From an uncultured Eubacteriales bacterium (GTDB lineage Bacteria; Bacillota; Clostridia; Oscillospirales; Acutalibacteraceae), in assembly GCA_900317795.1 (NCBI GenBank), contig ONIF01000114.1, positions 1-6,440 on the forward strand: a stretch of DNA of 6,440 nt, in the 5' to 3' direction. Below the pieces are notes generated by a model that had not been told where the DNA came from, ran no database searches, and saw only the letters and a program-made list of their open reading frames with translations. Positions 1 through 6,118 of the stretch are shown here, piece after piece (position 1 is the first letter of the stretch; each line of letters begins with the position of its first letter). The translations under genes were made by a program, and so were the position numbers.

Positions 1-929
1 CCGAGTTAAAATATGAATTGTCGGAGATAATGAAAAGGGGAACGTTGCCCCATGCGATAATAATAGAAGGGGCGGAAGGTACAGGAAAAAGAACTCTTGC
101 GGATATAATAGCACAGTATTGCGTATGCACGGCTGAAAGTGAAAAGCCTTGCGGAATATGCAACAGCTGTATGAAAGCGGAAAAGCATATTCACCCCGAT
201 ATATTTTATGCAGACGGGAATGACAAGGCATTGACGGTAGATTCGGTGAGGAATATGAGGACTGACGCATATATCAAGCCGAATGAAGCCCCGATGAAAG
301 TGTATATACTGTCGAATTGTGAAAAAATGCTTGCCCCTGCCCAGAACGCATTTTTGAAAGTGCTGGAAGAACCGCCAAAGAATGTTCAGTTTATCATGAC
401 GGTAAAATCAGCGTCATCAATGCTGCAAACCGTGCGGTCACGTTCAAGAGTATTTTCGGTATTTCCGTCAAGTATAGAGGAAACCGTAAAAATTGCGGAA
501 AAGCGATTTCCGAATAAAGATATTTCGGAAATCGAGCATATTGCGGAAATGTGTGACGGGAATATAGGAATGACTTTGCAAATGATAGAGAGCGGAGGAG
601 AGGAAGCAAGAAAATTGGCGGAGGAGATATTCAATGCAATAACGCAGTCCGTAGAATATCCGTTGTTGTCGCTGACGGGCAGGCTTACGGAAAGCAGGAA
701 TTTTGCGACAGGTGTGCTTGACTGCATGACGGAGATAGCGACAGATTGTGTAAAAGCGTCTGTGGGTGTAAAAGTATCTTCTCGGGCGGCTTTGCAGACG
801 GCTGAAAGATATTCGAAAAAGAGGATTGCGGAGATAGCGGAGAATATAAGATATGCAAGAAACGTATTGAATACGAATGTAAATTTAAATTTGTTCTGCA
901 CATGGCTTAGTTCGGTGTTAAGGACATAG
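1..929 (+). CDS. holB: DNA polymerase III subunit delta' (5' partial)
   Basis: Delta' subunit of the clamp-loader complex that loads the beta sliding clamp during DNA replication. The frame is open to the left edge (codons from base 3 read E-L-K-Y-E before the TTG at 18), and family members normally have about 15-20 residues before the R/G-LPHA segment, so the true start lies upstream of the window. Counting from the TTG at 18, visible motifs are LPHA (10-13), a Walker A P-loop GAEGTGKR (18-25), a cysteine cluster C37-x7-C45-x2-C48-x2-C51 like the clamp-loader zinc module (usually C-x8-C-x2-C-x2-C, so one residue shorter, or C35 is the first ligand), HPD (59-61) and AQNAFLKVLEEPP (108-120). 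The SRC motif appears as SRS (141-143), keeping the arginine. The Walker B acidic pair is replaced by SNCE (99-102), as expected for a subunit that need not hydrolyse ATP. The C-terminal helical region is complete. It is first in the visible operon, 18 bases before ricT. Confidence 0.93.
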   Translation, partial: ELKYELSEIMKRGTLPHAIIIEGAEGTGKRTLADIIAQYCVCTAESEKPCGICNSCMKAEKHIHPDIFYADGNDKALTVDSVRNMRTDAYIKPNEAPMKVYILSNCEKMLAPAQNAFLKVLEEPPKNVQFIMTVKSASSMLQTVRSRSRVFSVFPSSIEETVKIAEKRFPNKDISEIEHIAEMCDGNIGMTLQMIESGGEEARKLAEEIFNAITQSVEYPLLSLTGRLTESRNFATGVLDCMTEIATDCVKASVGVKVSSRAALQTAERYSKKRIAEIAENIRYARNVLNTNVNLNLFCTWLSSVLRT

Positions 930-947
930 AATAACGGAGGAAAGAAA

Positions 948-1817
948 ATGGCTTGTATTATAGGAGTAAGGTTCAGAGAAGCGGGAAAGGTATATTATTT
1001 TGACCCGAACGGAGCAGATTTGCAAAAGGGAAATCATGTAATAGTCGAAACGGTAAGGGGAGTGGAATGCGGAGAAGTCGTCATGTCAAATAAGACGATT
1101 GCAGACAAGGACTTGCCCGAGCCTCTCAAAAGAATAATAAGAGTGGCAACTGACGAAGATATGAAAATAGTTAAAGAAAATGAGGAAAAGGAAAAAAAGG
1201 CATTTGAGATATGCAATGAAAAAATAAAACTGCATAGTCTTGAAATGAAGCTTGTCAATGTGGAATACACATTTGACAGAAATAAAATAATGTTTTATTT
1301 TACGGCAGACGGCAGAGTGGATTTCAGGGAGCTGGTAAAAGACCTTGCCTATATATTCAGAACAAGGATAGAATTAAGGCAGATAGGTGTTAGAGATGAG
1401 GCAAAAAAAACAGGCGGCATGGGTATATGCGGCAGACCGTTTTGCTGTAACACGTTTTTGGGAGAATTTCAGCCTGTTTCGATAAAAATGGCAAAAGAGC
1501 AGGGAATGATATTGAACCCAACGAAAATATCGGGAACTTGCGGCAGACTGATGTGTTGTTTGAAATATGAGCAGGACGTATATAGTGACTTGCTGAAAAT
1601 CACGCCCAAAATTGGAGCGATTGTCAACACACCCGACGGAAAGGGAAATGTAATAGATGTGAATTTGATAACGGGAATGCTTACGGTAACGCTGCATAAA
1701 TCCATGAATGCAGCGGCACATACTTATAAAGTATCAGATGTAACGTTGATAAAAGATGCACAAATAAAAGTGGATAAGGCGGAATTTGAAAAGCTGAAAA
1801 AGCTTGAAAATAATTGA
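948..1817 (+). CDS. ricT: PSP1-domain protein RicT (YaaT family)
   Basis: 289 residues, RicT/YaaT family with a PSP1 C-terminal domain. In Bacillus subtilis, RicT works with RicA (YmcA) and RicF (YlbF) in a complex that binds [4Fe-4S] clusters, associates with RNase Y in mRNA processing and influences sporulation, competence and biofilm formation. Family evidence in the sequence is the N-terminal IIGVRFREAGKVYYFDP (4-20), the central RxIELRQIGVRDEAK segment (140-153) and two near-identical cysteine boxes, CGRPFCC (C161, C166, C167) and CGRLMCC (C198, C203, C204), which are likely Fe-S ligands. The length is close to the Bacillus protein. The start is the ATG at 948, with GGAGG at 936-940 and a 7-base spacer. 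The neighbour order holB-ricT matches holB-yaaT of Bacillus. The role in this organism is inferred by homology; the Bacillus developmental functions may not apply. Confidence 0.93.
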   Translation: MACIIGVRFREAGKVYYFDPNGADLQKGNHVIVETVRGVECGEVVMSNKTIADKDLPEPLKRIIRVATDEDMKIVKENEEKEKKAFEICNEKIKLHSLEMKLVNVEYTFDRNKIMFYFTADGRVDFRELVKDLAYIFRTRIELRQIGVRDEAKKTGGMGICGRPFCCNTFLGEFQPVSIKMAKEQGMILNPTKISGTCGRLMCCLKYEQDVYSDLLKITPKIGAIVNTPDGKGNVIDVNLITGMLTVTLHKSMNAAAHTYKVSDVTLIKDAQIKVDKAEFEKLKKLENN

Positions 1818-1838
1818 TGATAAAGGAGATGTTTTTCA

Positions 1839-2393
1839 ATGGGACTTTTTGACAGAATGCAGGGCAATACAAAAGCGGAACAGACAAAAAGTGAAAATAT
1901 GCCGAAAAGCGTGACGATTACGTTTGAACAGTTGCCCGAAAGCCTGGCAGAGATGAAAAAACTGCCCGAATCGGCATTGTCAACACCGTTTATGACAGCG
2001 GCACTTTCGGTATGTGCATACTGTTGTTATGCAGTTGATAAAGACGCAGGGAAAGAAATGCTGAATTTTCTGAAAGGACCGAAACCGCTTTCCAATTATG
2101 ACATACAGTTTATCAATGACAGGCTGATGGACAAGGCATATTTGCCGTTTTCCTATTTTGAGGGTGCGGAGCCGTCAAACAGTTACCGCCCGAATGAGCC
2201 GTATAAAATAACGATTTTTGAAGATGTGTATTCATACAAAGATGAGGGTTATGCAAAGCTGAATATACGTTCGGGCGGTGCAGACAGTCCCAGACAAATT
2301 GTTCTCCGCAGAAAAGGCGAACAGTGGTATTTGTGGGAGCAGTATATACTTGTAGGAATAAGAATACCGACAACAGAAGATGAATGGGCATAA
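1839..2393 (+). CDS. Conserved hypothetical protein, DUF6935-like
   Basis: 184 residues of unknown function. From memory it resembles the DUF6935 family of Clostridia. The family-like landmarks are an LPESLAEMKKLPESAL segment (32-47), a short hydrophobic helix with cysteines around C58, C61 and C62, MLNFLKGPKPLS (74-85), a PFSYFEGAEPSNSY stretch, and a C-terminal half beginning near SGGADSPRQ and ending in QWYLWEQ. No signal peptide or clear transmembrane segment is visible; the first 25 residues are polar and probably flexible. The start is the ATG at 1839, preceded by AAAGGAG at 1822-1828 with a longish 10-base spacer; an ATG at 1829 overlaps the SD and is in another frame. It lies 21 bases after ricT with no visible promoter, so it is probably the last gene of the holB-ricT operon, followed by a terminator. 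No enzymatic motif was seen. Confidence 0.85.
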   Translation: MGLFDRMQGNTKAEQTKSENMPKSVTITFEQLPESLAEMKKLPESALSTPFMTAALSVCAYCCYAVDKDAGKEMLNFLKGPKPLSNYDIQFINDRLMDKAYLPFSYFEGAEPSNSYRPNEPYKITIFEDVYSYKDEGYAKLNIRSGGADSPRQIVLRRKGEQWYLWEQYILVGIRIPTTEDEWA

Positions 2394-2400
2394 AAAAATA

Positions 2401-2439
2401 TCCCTGTCGCAGAAAACGGCAGGGAATTTTTTTATTTTT
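2401..2439 (+). terminator. Rho-independent terminator, probably bidirectional
   Basis: A 9-bp stem (2401-2409 with 2417-2425, one G-T wobble) encloses a 7-base loop and is followed by the tract ATTTTTTTATTTTT to 2439. It sits 7 bases after the stop of the DUF6935-like gene and closes the + strand operon. On the left side, 2391-2400 is A-rich (TAAAAAAATA), so the same hairpin read on the - strand also ends in a T tract. It can therefore terminate the small convergent gene whose stop codon is at 2432-2434. The hairpin is directly visible; two-way function is inferred. Confidence 0.9.
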
Positions 2440-2590
2440 GGCAAAGTGACCTTTGTGCAGCGATAACTGCAAGCGTATCACCGAGTTGTGTCAATATTGC
2501 TGCAAGGAGAGTTAATTCGTCAATGCCCATTTTGCAGGCAATGGTATTTGCGGCAGCCGTTATGGCGGCAGTAAGTTCACAAGCATTCAT
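2432..2590 (-). CDS. Small conserved protein, DUF6774-like (52 aa)
   Basis: A 52-residue reading frame on the - strand, starting at ATG 2590-2588 and stopping at TAA 2434-2432. The protein begins MNACELTAAITAAANTIACK and ends AQRSLCQK, with ILTQLGDTLAVIAAQR near the C-terminus. I recognise this pattern (NACELTA..., then LLAA-x-x-TQLGDTLA-x-IAAQR) from memory as the small clostridial DUF6774 family, of unknown function. It is rich in Ala and Leu, probably two short helices, with cysteines at 4, 19 and 50; it is not clearly a membrane protein. An SD-like GGTGAT lies at 2602-2597 on the - strand, about 6 bases before the start. It is convergent with the DUF6935-like gene and seems to share its terminator. 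Recognisable protein pattern, RBS and terminator together argue for a real gene despite its length. The family name is less certain than the gene call. Confidence 0.8.
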   Translation of the reverse strand: MNACELTAAITAAANTIACKMGIDELTLLAAILTQLGDTLAVIAAQRSLCQK

Positions 2591-2718
2591 TTTTACATCA
2601 CCGTTATTATAATATTCGGGATAAACGGCAGATGAAATAAAAAAAATTCTGAAAATCGGTGTTATTTTTGAAAAAATATGTTATAATATCATAAAGTACT
2701 GTCGGGAGGGGATTTTTG
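2591..2718. other. Divergent intergenic region
   Basis: A 128-base AT-rich gap separates the small - strand gene from the DUF4364 gene. It contains the extended -10 promoter at 2679-2687 on the + strand. The - strand promoter for the small gene is not clearly placed: a TATAAT is present at 2611-2606, but it would start transcription on top of the SD. No inverted repeat or other structure was recognised. Confidence 0.6.
2679..2687 (+). promoter_or_regulatory. Extended -10 promoter of the DUF4364 gene
   Basis: TGTTATAAT is a perfect TATAAT at 2682-2687 with an upstream TG one base away, the extended -10 form. A 17-base spacer would put the -35 at 2659-2664 (GTGTTA), a poor match, which is tolerable for an extended -10 promoter. 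Transcription would start near 2694, ten bases before the SD GGGAGGGG at 2704-2711, leaving a leader of about 25 bases. The upstream gene is on the other strand and a terminator lies further left, so a promoter is needed here. Confidence 0.7.
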
Positions 2719-3312
2719 ATGAATTTTGATGCATTTTCGGGAGGAATAGAGCCGGGCGGATTGAGAAGTAAAAGTGATATAGGAGTATTGATATGCTATA
2801 TGCTTCACAATATAGATGCACCGTTTGCCAAAGAGGATATTTTGAATATCATACAGGAAAATGCCATAGCCAACTATTTTGAAACGATTTCTGCAATAGA
2901 AGAACTGTTGAAATGCGGAAACATAGAGTATGCAGACGAGAATGAAGAAATGCTTGTGATAACCAAAAACGGAAAGCTGATTTCTTCCCAGCTTTACACG
3001 ACGCTTTCTGTAACGTTAAGGCAGAAAACAATAGGAGCAATCATGCGTCTTGTCACGCAGAAAAGGCTTGAAAAGGAAAATCCTGTTACGGTAAGCGGAG
3101 CAGAGGGCGGAGGATACAATGTCAATTTCAGGATAACCGACGGAATGAGAGATTTAATGTCACTTACACTTTTTGTGCCGACAATAGAGGAAGTAAAAGA
3201 AGTCAAAAAGCATTTTTATCAATGTCCCGACAAGATATATTCAACAGTGCTTGCATCTGTCATAGGAGATGACGGAATGATAGAGGAGGCACTGAGGGAT
3301 TTGAAAAAGTAA
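2719..3312 (+). CDS. DUF4364 family winged-helix-like protein
   Basis: 197 residues from the ATG at 2719. The in-frame TTG at 2716 is a less likely start because GGGAGGGG at 2704-2711 is well placed for the ATG (7-base spacer). It resembles DUF4364, a clostridial family with a winged-helix-like N-terminal half. The landmarks are GGLRSKSDIGVLICYML near residues 13-29, a helix with NAIANYFETISAIEELL (about 48-64), and a beta-wing-like MLVITKNGKLISSQL (about 78-92). The C-terminal half is alpha/beta with an FVPTIEEVKEVKKHF stretch. The winged-helix pattern suggests DNA binding or protein contact, but the family has no established function that I know of. It appears monocistronic with its own promoter, and converges tail to tail with the RadC-like gene, with 4 bases between stops. 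Confidence 0.88.
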   Translation: MNFDAFSGGIEPGGLRSKSDIGVLICYMLHNIDAPFAKEDILNIIQENAIANYFETISAIEELLKCGNIEYADENEEMLVITKNGKLISSQLYTTLSVTLRQKTIGAIMRLVTQKRLEKENPVTVSGAEGGGYNVNFRITDGMRDLMSLTLFVPTIEEVKEVKKHFYQCPDKIYSTVLASVIGDDGMIEEALRDLKK

Positions 3313-3316
3313 AGAT

Positions 3317-4030
3317 TTATGTTTTATTTTCGGTAAAAATATTTTTAAATTCGTCAATAGATGACAATGACACGGAATTGCATTCCGAAAAGACAATACA
3401 GTCAATCAATTTTACGTTTACATTAGCCATTTTATGTTTCAGTATGTATATAGTGTTTATATCACATGCAGACGGCATGGGGATATTTTCGGAATTGTCG
3501 TATGCAAAAACAATTCCCCATGCATGATGTGTAAGAGAAATTTCCATCACTTTTTTAATATAGCCGTCAGTTTCGGAAAAACTGCCCTCATACACTACGG
3601 AAATGTAAATTTTCCTGCCGAATTCGTCAAAAAGTGCAACAGCCACTTTTTTATTTTTGTTGGTGCAGTTGAATATTGTTTCAAATTTATCGGCGGGGTT
3701 TTCTGCCGAAAGTTTCGATATAGTATTTTTTGTCTTGTCGGCATGGTATTTTTTACATAAATCACCTGCCATTTTTATGTATATTGCGGTATTACCGCTC
3801 AGACCGCACTTTTCAAGTTCTTCTGTCGAAGCGTCAAGAACGTTTATAAGGCTTCCGAAGTGACTTAAAATTTTTTTAGCCATATCATTTGTATCACGTC
3901 TTGGAATAGCATAGAAAAGCACCATTTCCAGTATTTCATAATCCTGCATATTCTCAAAGCCCACATTTAAAAATCTTTGTTTTACTCTGTCCCTGTGACC
4001 TTCATGGGGATATTTTTTTTCGTCGGGCAT
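3317..4030 (-). CDS. RadC-like protein with degenerate JAB/JAMM domain
   Basis: 237 residues, RadC/JAB family. The N-terminal part is typical: PHEGHRDRVKQRFL (8-21), YEILEMVLFYAIPRRDTNDM (31-50) and a helix-hairpin-helix-like SHFGSLINVLDASTEEL (56-72). The C-terminal domain aligns with the RadC JAMM fold, but the usual AHNHPSG metal-binding segment reads AYDNSEN (176-182), replacing both zinc-ligand histidines (Y177, N179). The following PSxxD remains (P186, S187, D190), and the usual LLDHI reads LIDCI (209-212). The predicted metal site is therefore lost and peptidase or nuclease activity is unlikely. The frame is otherwise intact and of near-family length, so it is a diverged protein, not a pseudogene. 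The start is supported by AAGGAGG at 4043-4037 (- strand) with a 6-base spacer, and by a good promoter upstream. RadC's role in DNA repair is itself doubtful in the literature, so no gene symbol is given. Confidence 0.88.
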   Translation of the reverse strand: MPDEKKYPHEGHRDRVKQRFLNVGFENMQDYEILEMVLFYAIPRRDTNDMAKKILSHFGSLINVLDASTEELEKCGLSGNTAIYIKMAGDLCKKYHADKTKNTISKLSAENPADKFETIFNCTNKNKKVAVALFDEFGRKIYISVVYEGSFSETDGYIKKVMEISLTHHAWGIVFAYDNSENIPMPSACDINTIYILKHKMANVNVKLIDCIVFSECNSVSLSSIDEFKNIFTENKT

Positions 4031-4057
4031 ACAAATCCTCCTTAACGTGTTTTTCTC

Positions 4058-4087
4058 ATTATATCACATTTGGGTGAAAAAATTCAA
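4058..4087 (-). promoter_or_regulatory. Promoter of the RadC-like gene
   Basis: On the - strand, TTGAAT (4087-4082) is followed by an 18-base spacer and TATAAT (4063-4058), with TG one base before the -10 (TGATATAAT). Transcription would start near 4051, eight bases before the SD at 4043-4037 and 21 bases before the start codon at 4030. Both elements and the spacing are close to the sigma-A consensus. Confidence 0.75.
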
Positions 4088-4102
4088 TATAAAAATTTGC
4101 GG

Positions 4103-4131
4103 TTGAATATCGTTGCGGAATGTGTTATCAT
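4103..4131 (+). promoter_or_regulatory. Promoter of the miaB operon
   Basis: TTGAAT (4103-4108), a 17-base spacer and TATCAT (4126-4131), with an extended TG at 4123-4124. Transcription would start near 4138, which lies downstream of the ATG at 4120 and therefore rules that start out for this transcript. The promoter is divergent from that of the RadC-like gene; the two -35 boxes are 15 bases apart, back to back, so the two genes could share regulatory input. No obvious operator palindrome was seen. Confidence 0.7.
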
Positions 4132-4151
4132 AGAAAAGATAAAAAGAAAAT

Positions 4152-4160
4152 GGGGGAGAG
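4152..4160 (+). promoter_or_regulatory. SD deciding a TTG start for miaB
   Basis: GGGGGAGAG followed by TTTC and the in-frame TTG at 4165-4167. The alternative ATG at 4150 would place this purine run inside the coding region, and the bases before it (GATAAAAAGAAA) contain no G-rich SD. This favours the TTG, although an A-rich leader could also support initiation at the ATG. Confidence 0.6.
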
Positions 4161-4164
4161 TTTC

Positions 4165-5568
4165 TTGGAAGAAATAAATACAAAAGCCGAACTTGAAAAG
4201 CAGACTGAATATACGGATATGCTGAAAGATATTCTTTTTATGAGGTATAATTGCAGTCAGCCGAAAGCTCATGTGAGAACATACGGCTGTCAGCAGAATG
4301 TAGCCGACAGTGAAAAAATAAAGGGAATGCTGGAAGAAATGGGCTGTGCGTTGACGGAAAATGCAGAAGAAGCGGATATTATTATATTTAATACGTGTGC
4401 AGTCCGTGAACACGCAGAGGACAGGGTTTTTGGAAATGTCGGAGAGTTGAAAGCTCTCAAAAGAAAAAAACCGTCACTTTTAATAGGCTTGTGCGGTTGC
4501 ATGATGGAGCAACAGCATATTGCAGAGAGAATTTATAAAAGTTTCCCTTATGTAGGGCTTGTATTCGGCACTCACGTGATACATAAATTTCCCGAAATGC
4601 TGTATAATGCCGTTACGACAGGCAAAAGGCTTGTTGAAAGGGGCGTTGATGACGGTCAAATTTATGAGGGAATACCTATGCACCGTGACGGCAGTTTCAA
4701 AGGCTGGCTGTCCATCATGTATGGTTGTGACAATTTCTGCACATACTGTATAGTGCCTCATGTGAGAGGTCGTGAAAGAAGCCGTCAGCCGAAAATAGTG
4801 CTTGATGAAGCAAAAGCTATGATACAATCGGGCTTTAAGGAGATAACCCTTTTGGGACAGAATGTCAATTCCTATGGAAAGGGCTTGGAAGAAAAAACAA
4901 GTTTTCCCGAACTTTTGAAAAGCGTCAGTGAAATTGACGGTGATTTCCGGATAAGGTTTATGACCTCCCACCCAAAAGACGCTTCAAAAGAGTTGATAGA
5001 CGTTATAGCGGAAAGCAATAAAATCTGTAACCACATACATTTGCCGCTTCAGTGCGGAAGTGACAGGATATTGAAACGCATGAACCGCCATTATGACAGA
5101 GAAAAATATATGGAAATCGTGAATTATGCAAAGAGTAAAATTCCCGATTTGTCCTTGACAAGTGATGTAATAGTAGGCTTTCCGGGCGAAACTTATGAAG
5201 ATTTTCAACAGACACTTGATTTGATAAGAGAAGTAGGCTTTACATCTTTGTTTACATTCATATATTCACCGAGAGTTGGCACGCCTGCCGCAAAAATGGA
5301 AGACCCGATAAGTTATGAAGAAAAGTCGGAGTGGTTCAGTGAATTGTTGAAAGTGCAGGAAGAGATAGCCGCAAAAAGATGTGCGGAGATGAACGGCAAA
5401 ATATATAAAGTGCTTGTGGAGGAACAGAAAAAAGACGGCATACTTTGTGCAAGAACGCAGAATAATATAGTTGTGGAAGTTGCAGGCACGCCCGATTTAA
5501 TAGGTACATTCCAAAATGCACAGGTCACGGAGTCGAGGAACTGGATATTAAGAGGAAAGCTTGTATGA
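4165..5568 (+). CDS. miaB: tRNA-2-methylthio-N6-dimethylallyladenosine synthase MiaB
   Basis: Radical-SAM methylthiotransferase that adds the methylthio group to i6A at position 37 of tRNAs reading UNN codons, using two [4Fe-4S] clusters. Numbered from the TTG at 4165 (467 aa), the N-terminal domain has the three cluster cysteines: C42 in RTYGCQQNVADSEK, C78 in NTCAVREHAEDRVFGN and C112 in CGCMME. The radical-SAM CxxxCxxC is C188, C192, C195 in YGCDNFCTYC. Further conserved parts are VPHVRGRERSR, LLGQNVNSYG, LPLQCGSD, MNRHY and VGFPGET, and a C-terminal TRAM domain. YGCQQN and NVADSEKIKGMLEEMGC point to MiaB, not MtaB. The TTG start is chosen because GGGGGAGAG (4152-4160) sits 4 bases before it; the ATG at 4150 lacks an SD and would add 5 residues, and the ATG at 4120 precedes the predicted transcription start. 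It overlaps the next gene by 4 bases (ATGA), so the two are probably translationally coupled. Confidence 0.96.
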   Translation: MEEINTKAELEKQTEYTDMLKDILFMRYNCSQPKAHVRTYGCQQNVADSEKIKGMLEEMGCALTENAEEADIIIFNTCAVREHAEDRVFGNVGELKALKRKKPSLLIGLCGCMMEQQHIAERIYKSFPYVGLVFGTHVIHKFPEMLYNAVTTGKRLVERGVDDGQIYEGIPMHRDGSFKGWLSIMYGCDNFCTYCIVPHVRGRERSRQPKIVLDEAKAMIQSGFKEITLLGQNVNSYGKGLEEKTSFPELLKSVSEIDGDFRIRFMTSHPKDASKELIDVIAESNKICNHIHLPLQCGSDRILKRMNRHYDREKYMEIVNYAKSKIPDLSLTSDVIVGFPGETYEDFQQTLDLIREVGFTSLFTFIYSPRVGTPAAKMEDPISYEEKSEWFSELLKVQEEIAAKRCAEMNGKIYKVLVEEQKKDGILCARTQNNIVVEVAGTPDLIGTFQNAQVTESRNWILRGKLV

Positions 5569-6113
5569 AGAAGATGGAAGTACCTGCGGCAGTAGGGGAA
5601 GTTGACTACAAAAAATATGATATATGGGCGGACAGACAGTTTTGTGAACAGTGTCAGATGAATAAACCGTGCCATTTAATGCAGTATATATCTGCGGCAT
5701 ATTTTTGTTTTGTACCGCTGTTGAAACATACAGTTACAAGGTTTCTTGTATGTGAAGAATGCGGTCACGAGAAAGAAATTCCGAAAGCCGATTACATGGA
5801 GATAAGACAAAGACAGCATGAACGGCTTGAAAACGGAATGTTTCCCGAAGAAATTATTGAAAGGGACATCGAGTGCAAGAAAACGGAGTGCAGGGAAAAA
5901 TTGATTTCATTGATATTTGCATTGATATTCATGCCGCTCATGTTGGGAATTGTATTTTCAATAGAGTGGGATTGGAATAACATGATGTCGGATATGCAAA
6001 TGTTGGGATTTTTCATTTTACTGCTGACGGTATATACATTTTTTCCGCTGATGTATTCGGCATGGGATCACTTTAAATCTAAAAAAGAATTAAAATTATA
6101 TAAAAGGAGATAA
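5565..6113 (+). CDS. Hypothetical membrane protein with zinc-ribbon-like cysteines
   Basis: 182 residues; I do not recognise a named family. The N-terminal half has two cysteine pairs, C27-x2-C30 (FCEQC) and C63-x2-C66 (VCEECGHEK), typical of a zinc ribbon with a long insert. The hydrophobic stretch between them (about 42-53, with C48) resembles the bacterial zinc-ribbon proteins whose second knuckle follows a 'VPL' segment. C36, C104 and C109 are extra cysteines. A charged, probably helical region (78-112) precedes two likely transmembrane helices, about 113-133 (LISLIFALIFMPLMLGIVF) and 147-166 (LGFFILLLTVYTFFPLMYSA). A basic C-terminus (KSKKELKLYKRR) suggests the tail, and by topology the zinc part, are cytoplasmic. 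The ATG overlaps the miaB stop by 4 bases; AGAGGAAAG upstream serves as a modest SD. It sits between miaB and the YlbF-family gene in one operon. Its function is unknown. Confidence 0.85.
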   Translation: MKKMEVPAAVGEVDYKKYDIWADRQFCEQCQMNKPCHLMQYISAAYFCFVPLLKHTVTRFLVCEECGHEKEIPKADYMEIRQRQHERLENGMFPEEIIERDIECKKTECREKLISLIFALIFMPLMLGIVFSIEWDWNNMMSDMQMLGFFILLLTVYTFFPLMYSAWDHFKSKKELKLYKRR

Positions 6114-6118
6114 TTAAA

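Noticed and set aside
386..901. Long - strand open frame (171 codons) opposite holB
   Set aside because: It lies wholly inside the recognisable holB sequence, has no SD or family resemblance, and is a shadow of that gene's codon bias.
2113..2481. - strand open frame (122 codons) across the DUF6935-like gene and terminator
   Set aside because: It runs through a strong bidirectional terminator hairpin and overlaps two better supported genes.
2606..2611. TATAAT on the - strand as the -10 of the small DUF6774-like gene
   Set aside because: It would start transcription around 2599, inside the SD at 2602-2597, and no convincing -35 lies 16-18 bases upstream. The gene's promoter is probably elsewhere in the gap.
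3326..3345. Weak inverted repeat TATTTT-CGGTA-AAAATA near the convergent gene ends
   Set aside because: The stem is only A-T pairs, and it lies within the last codons of the RadC-like gene. It does not qualify as a terminator.
3434..3760. + strand open frame (108 codons) opposite the RadC-like gene
   Set aside because: It is antisense to conserved RadC-family sequence, with no SD and no recognisable domain.
4480..4971. Long - strand open frame (163 codons) opposite miaB
   Set aside because: It covers the conserved middle of miaB, including the radical-SAM motif, on the other strand; no independent support.
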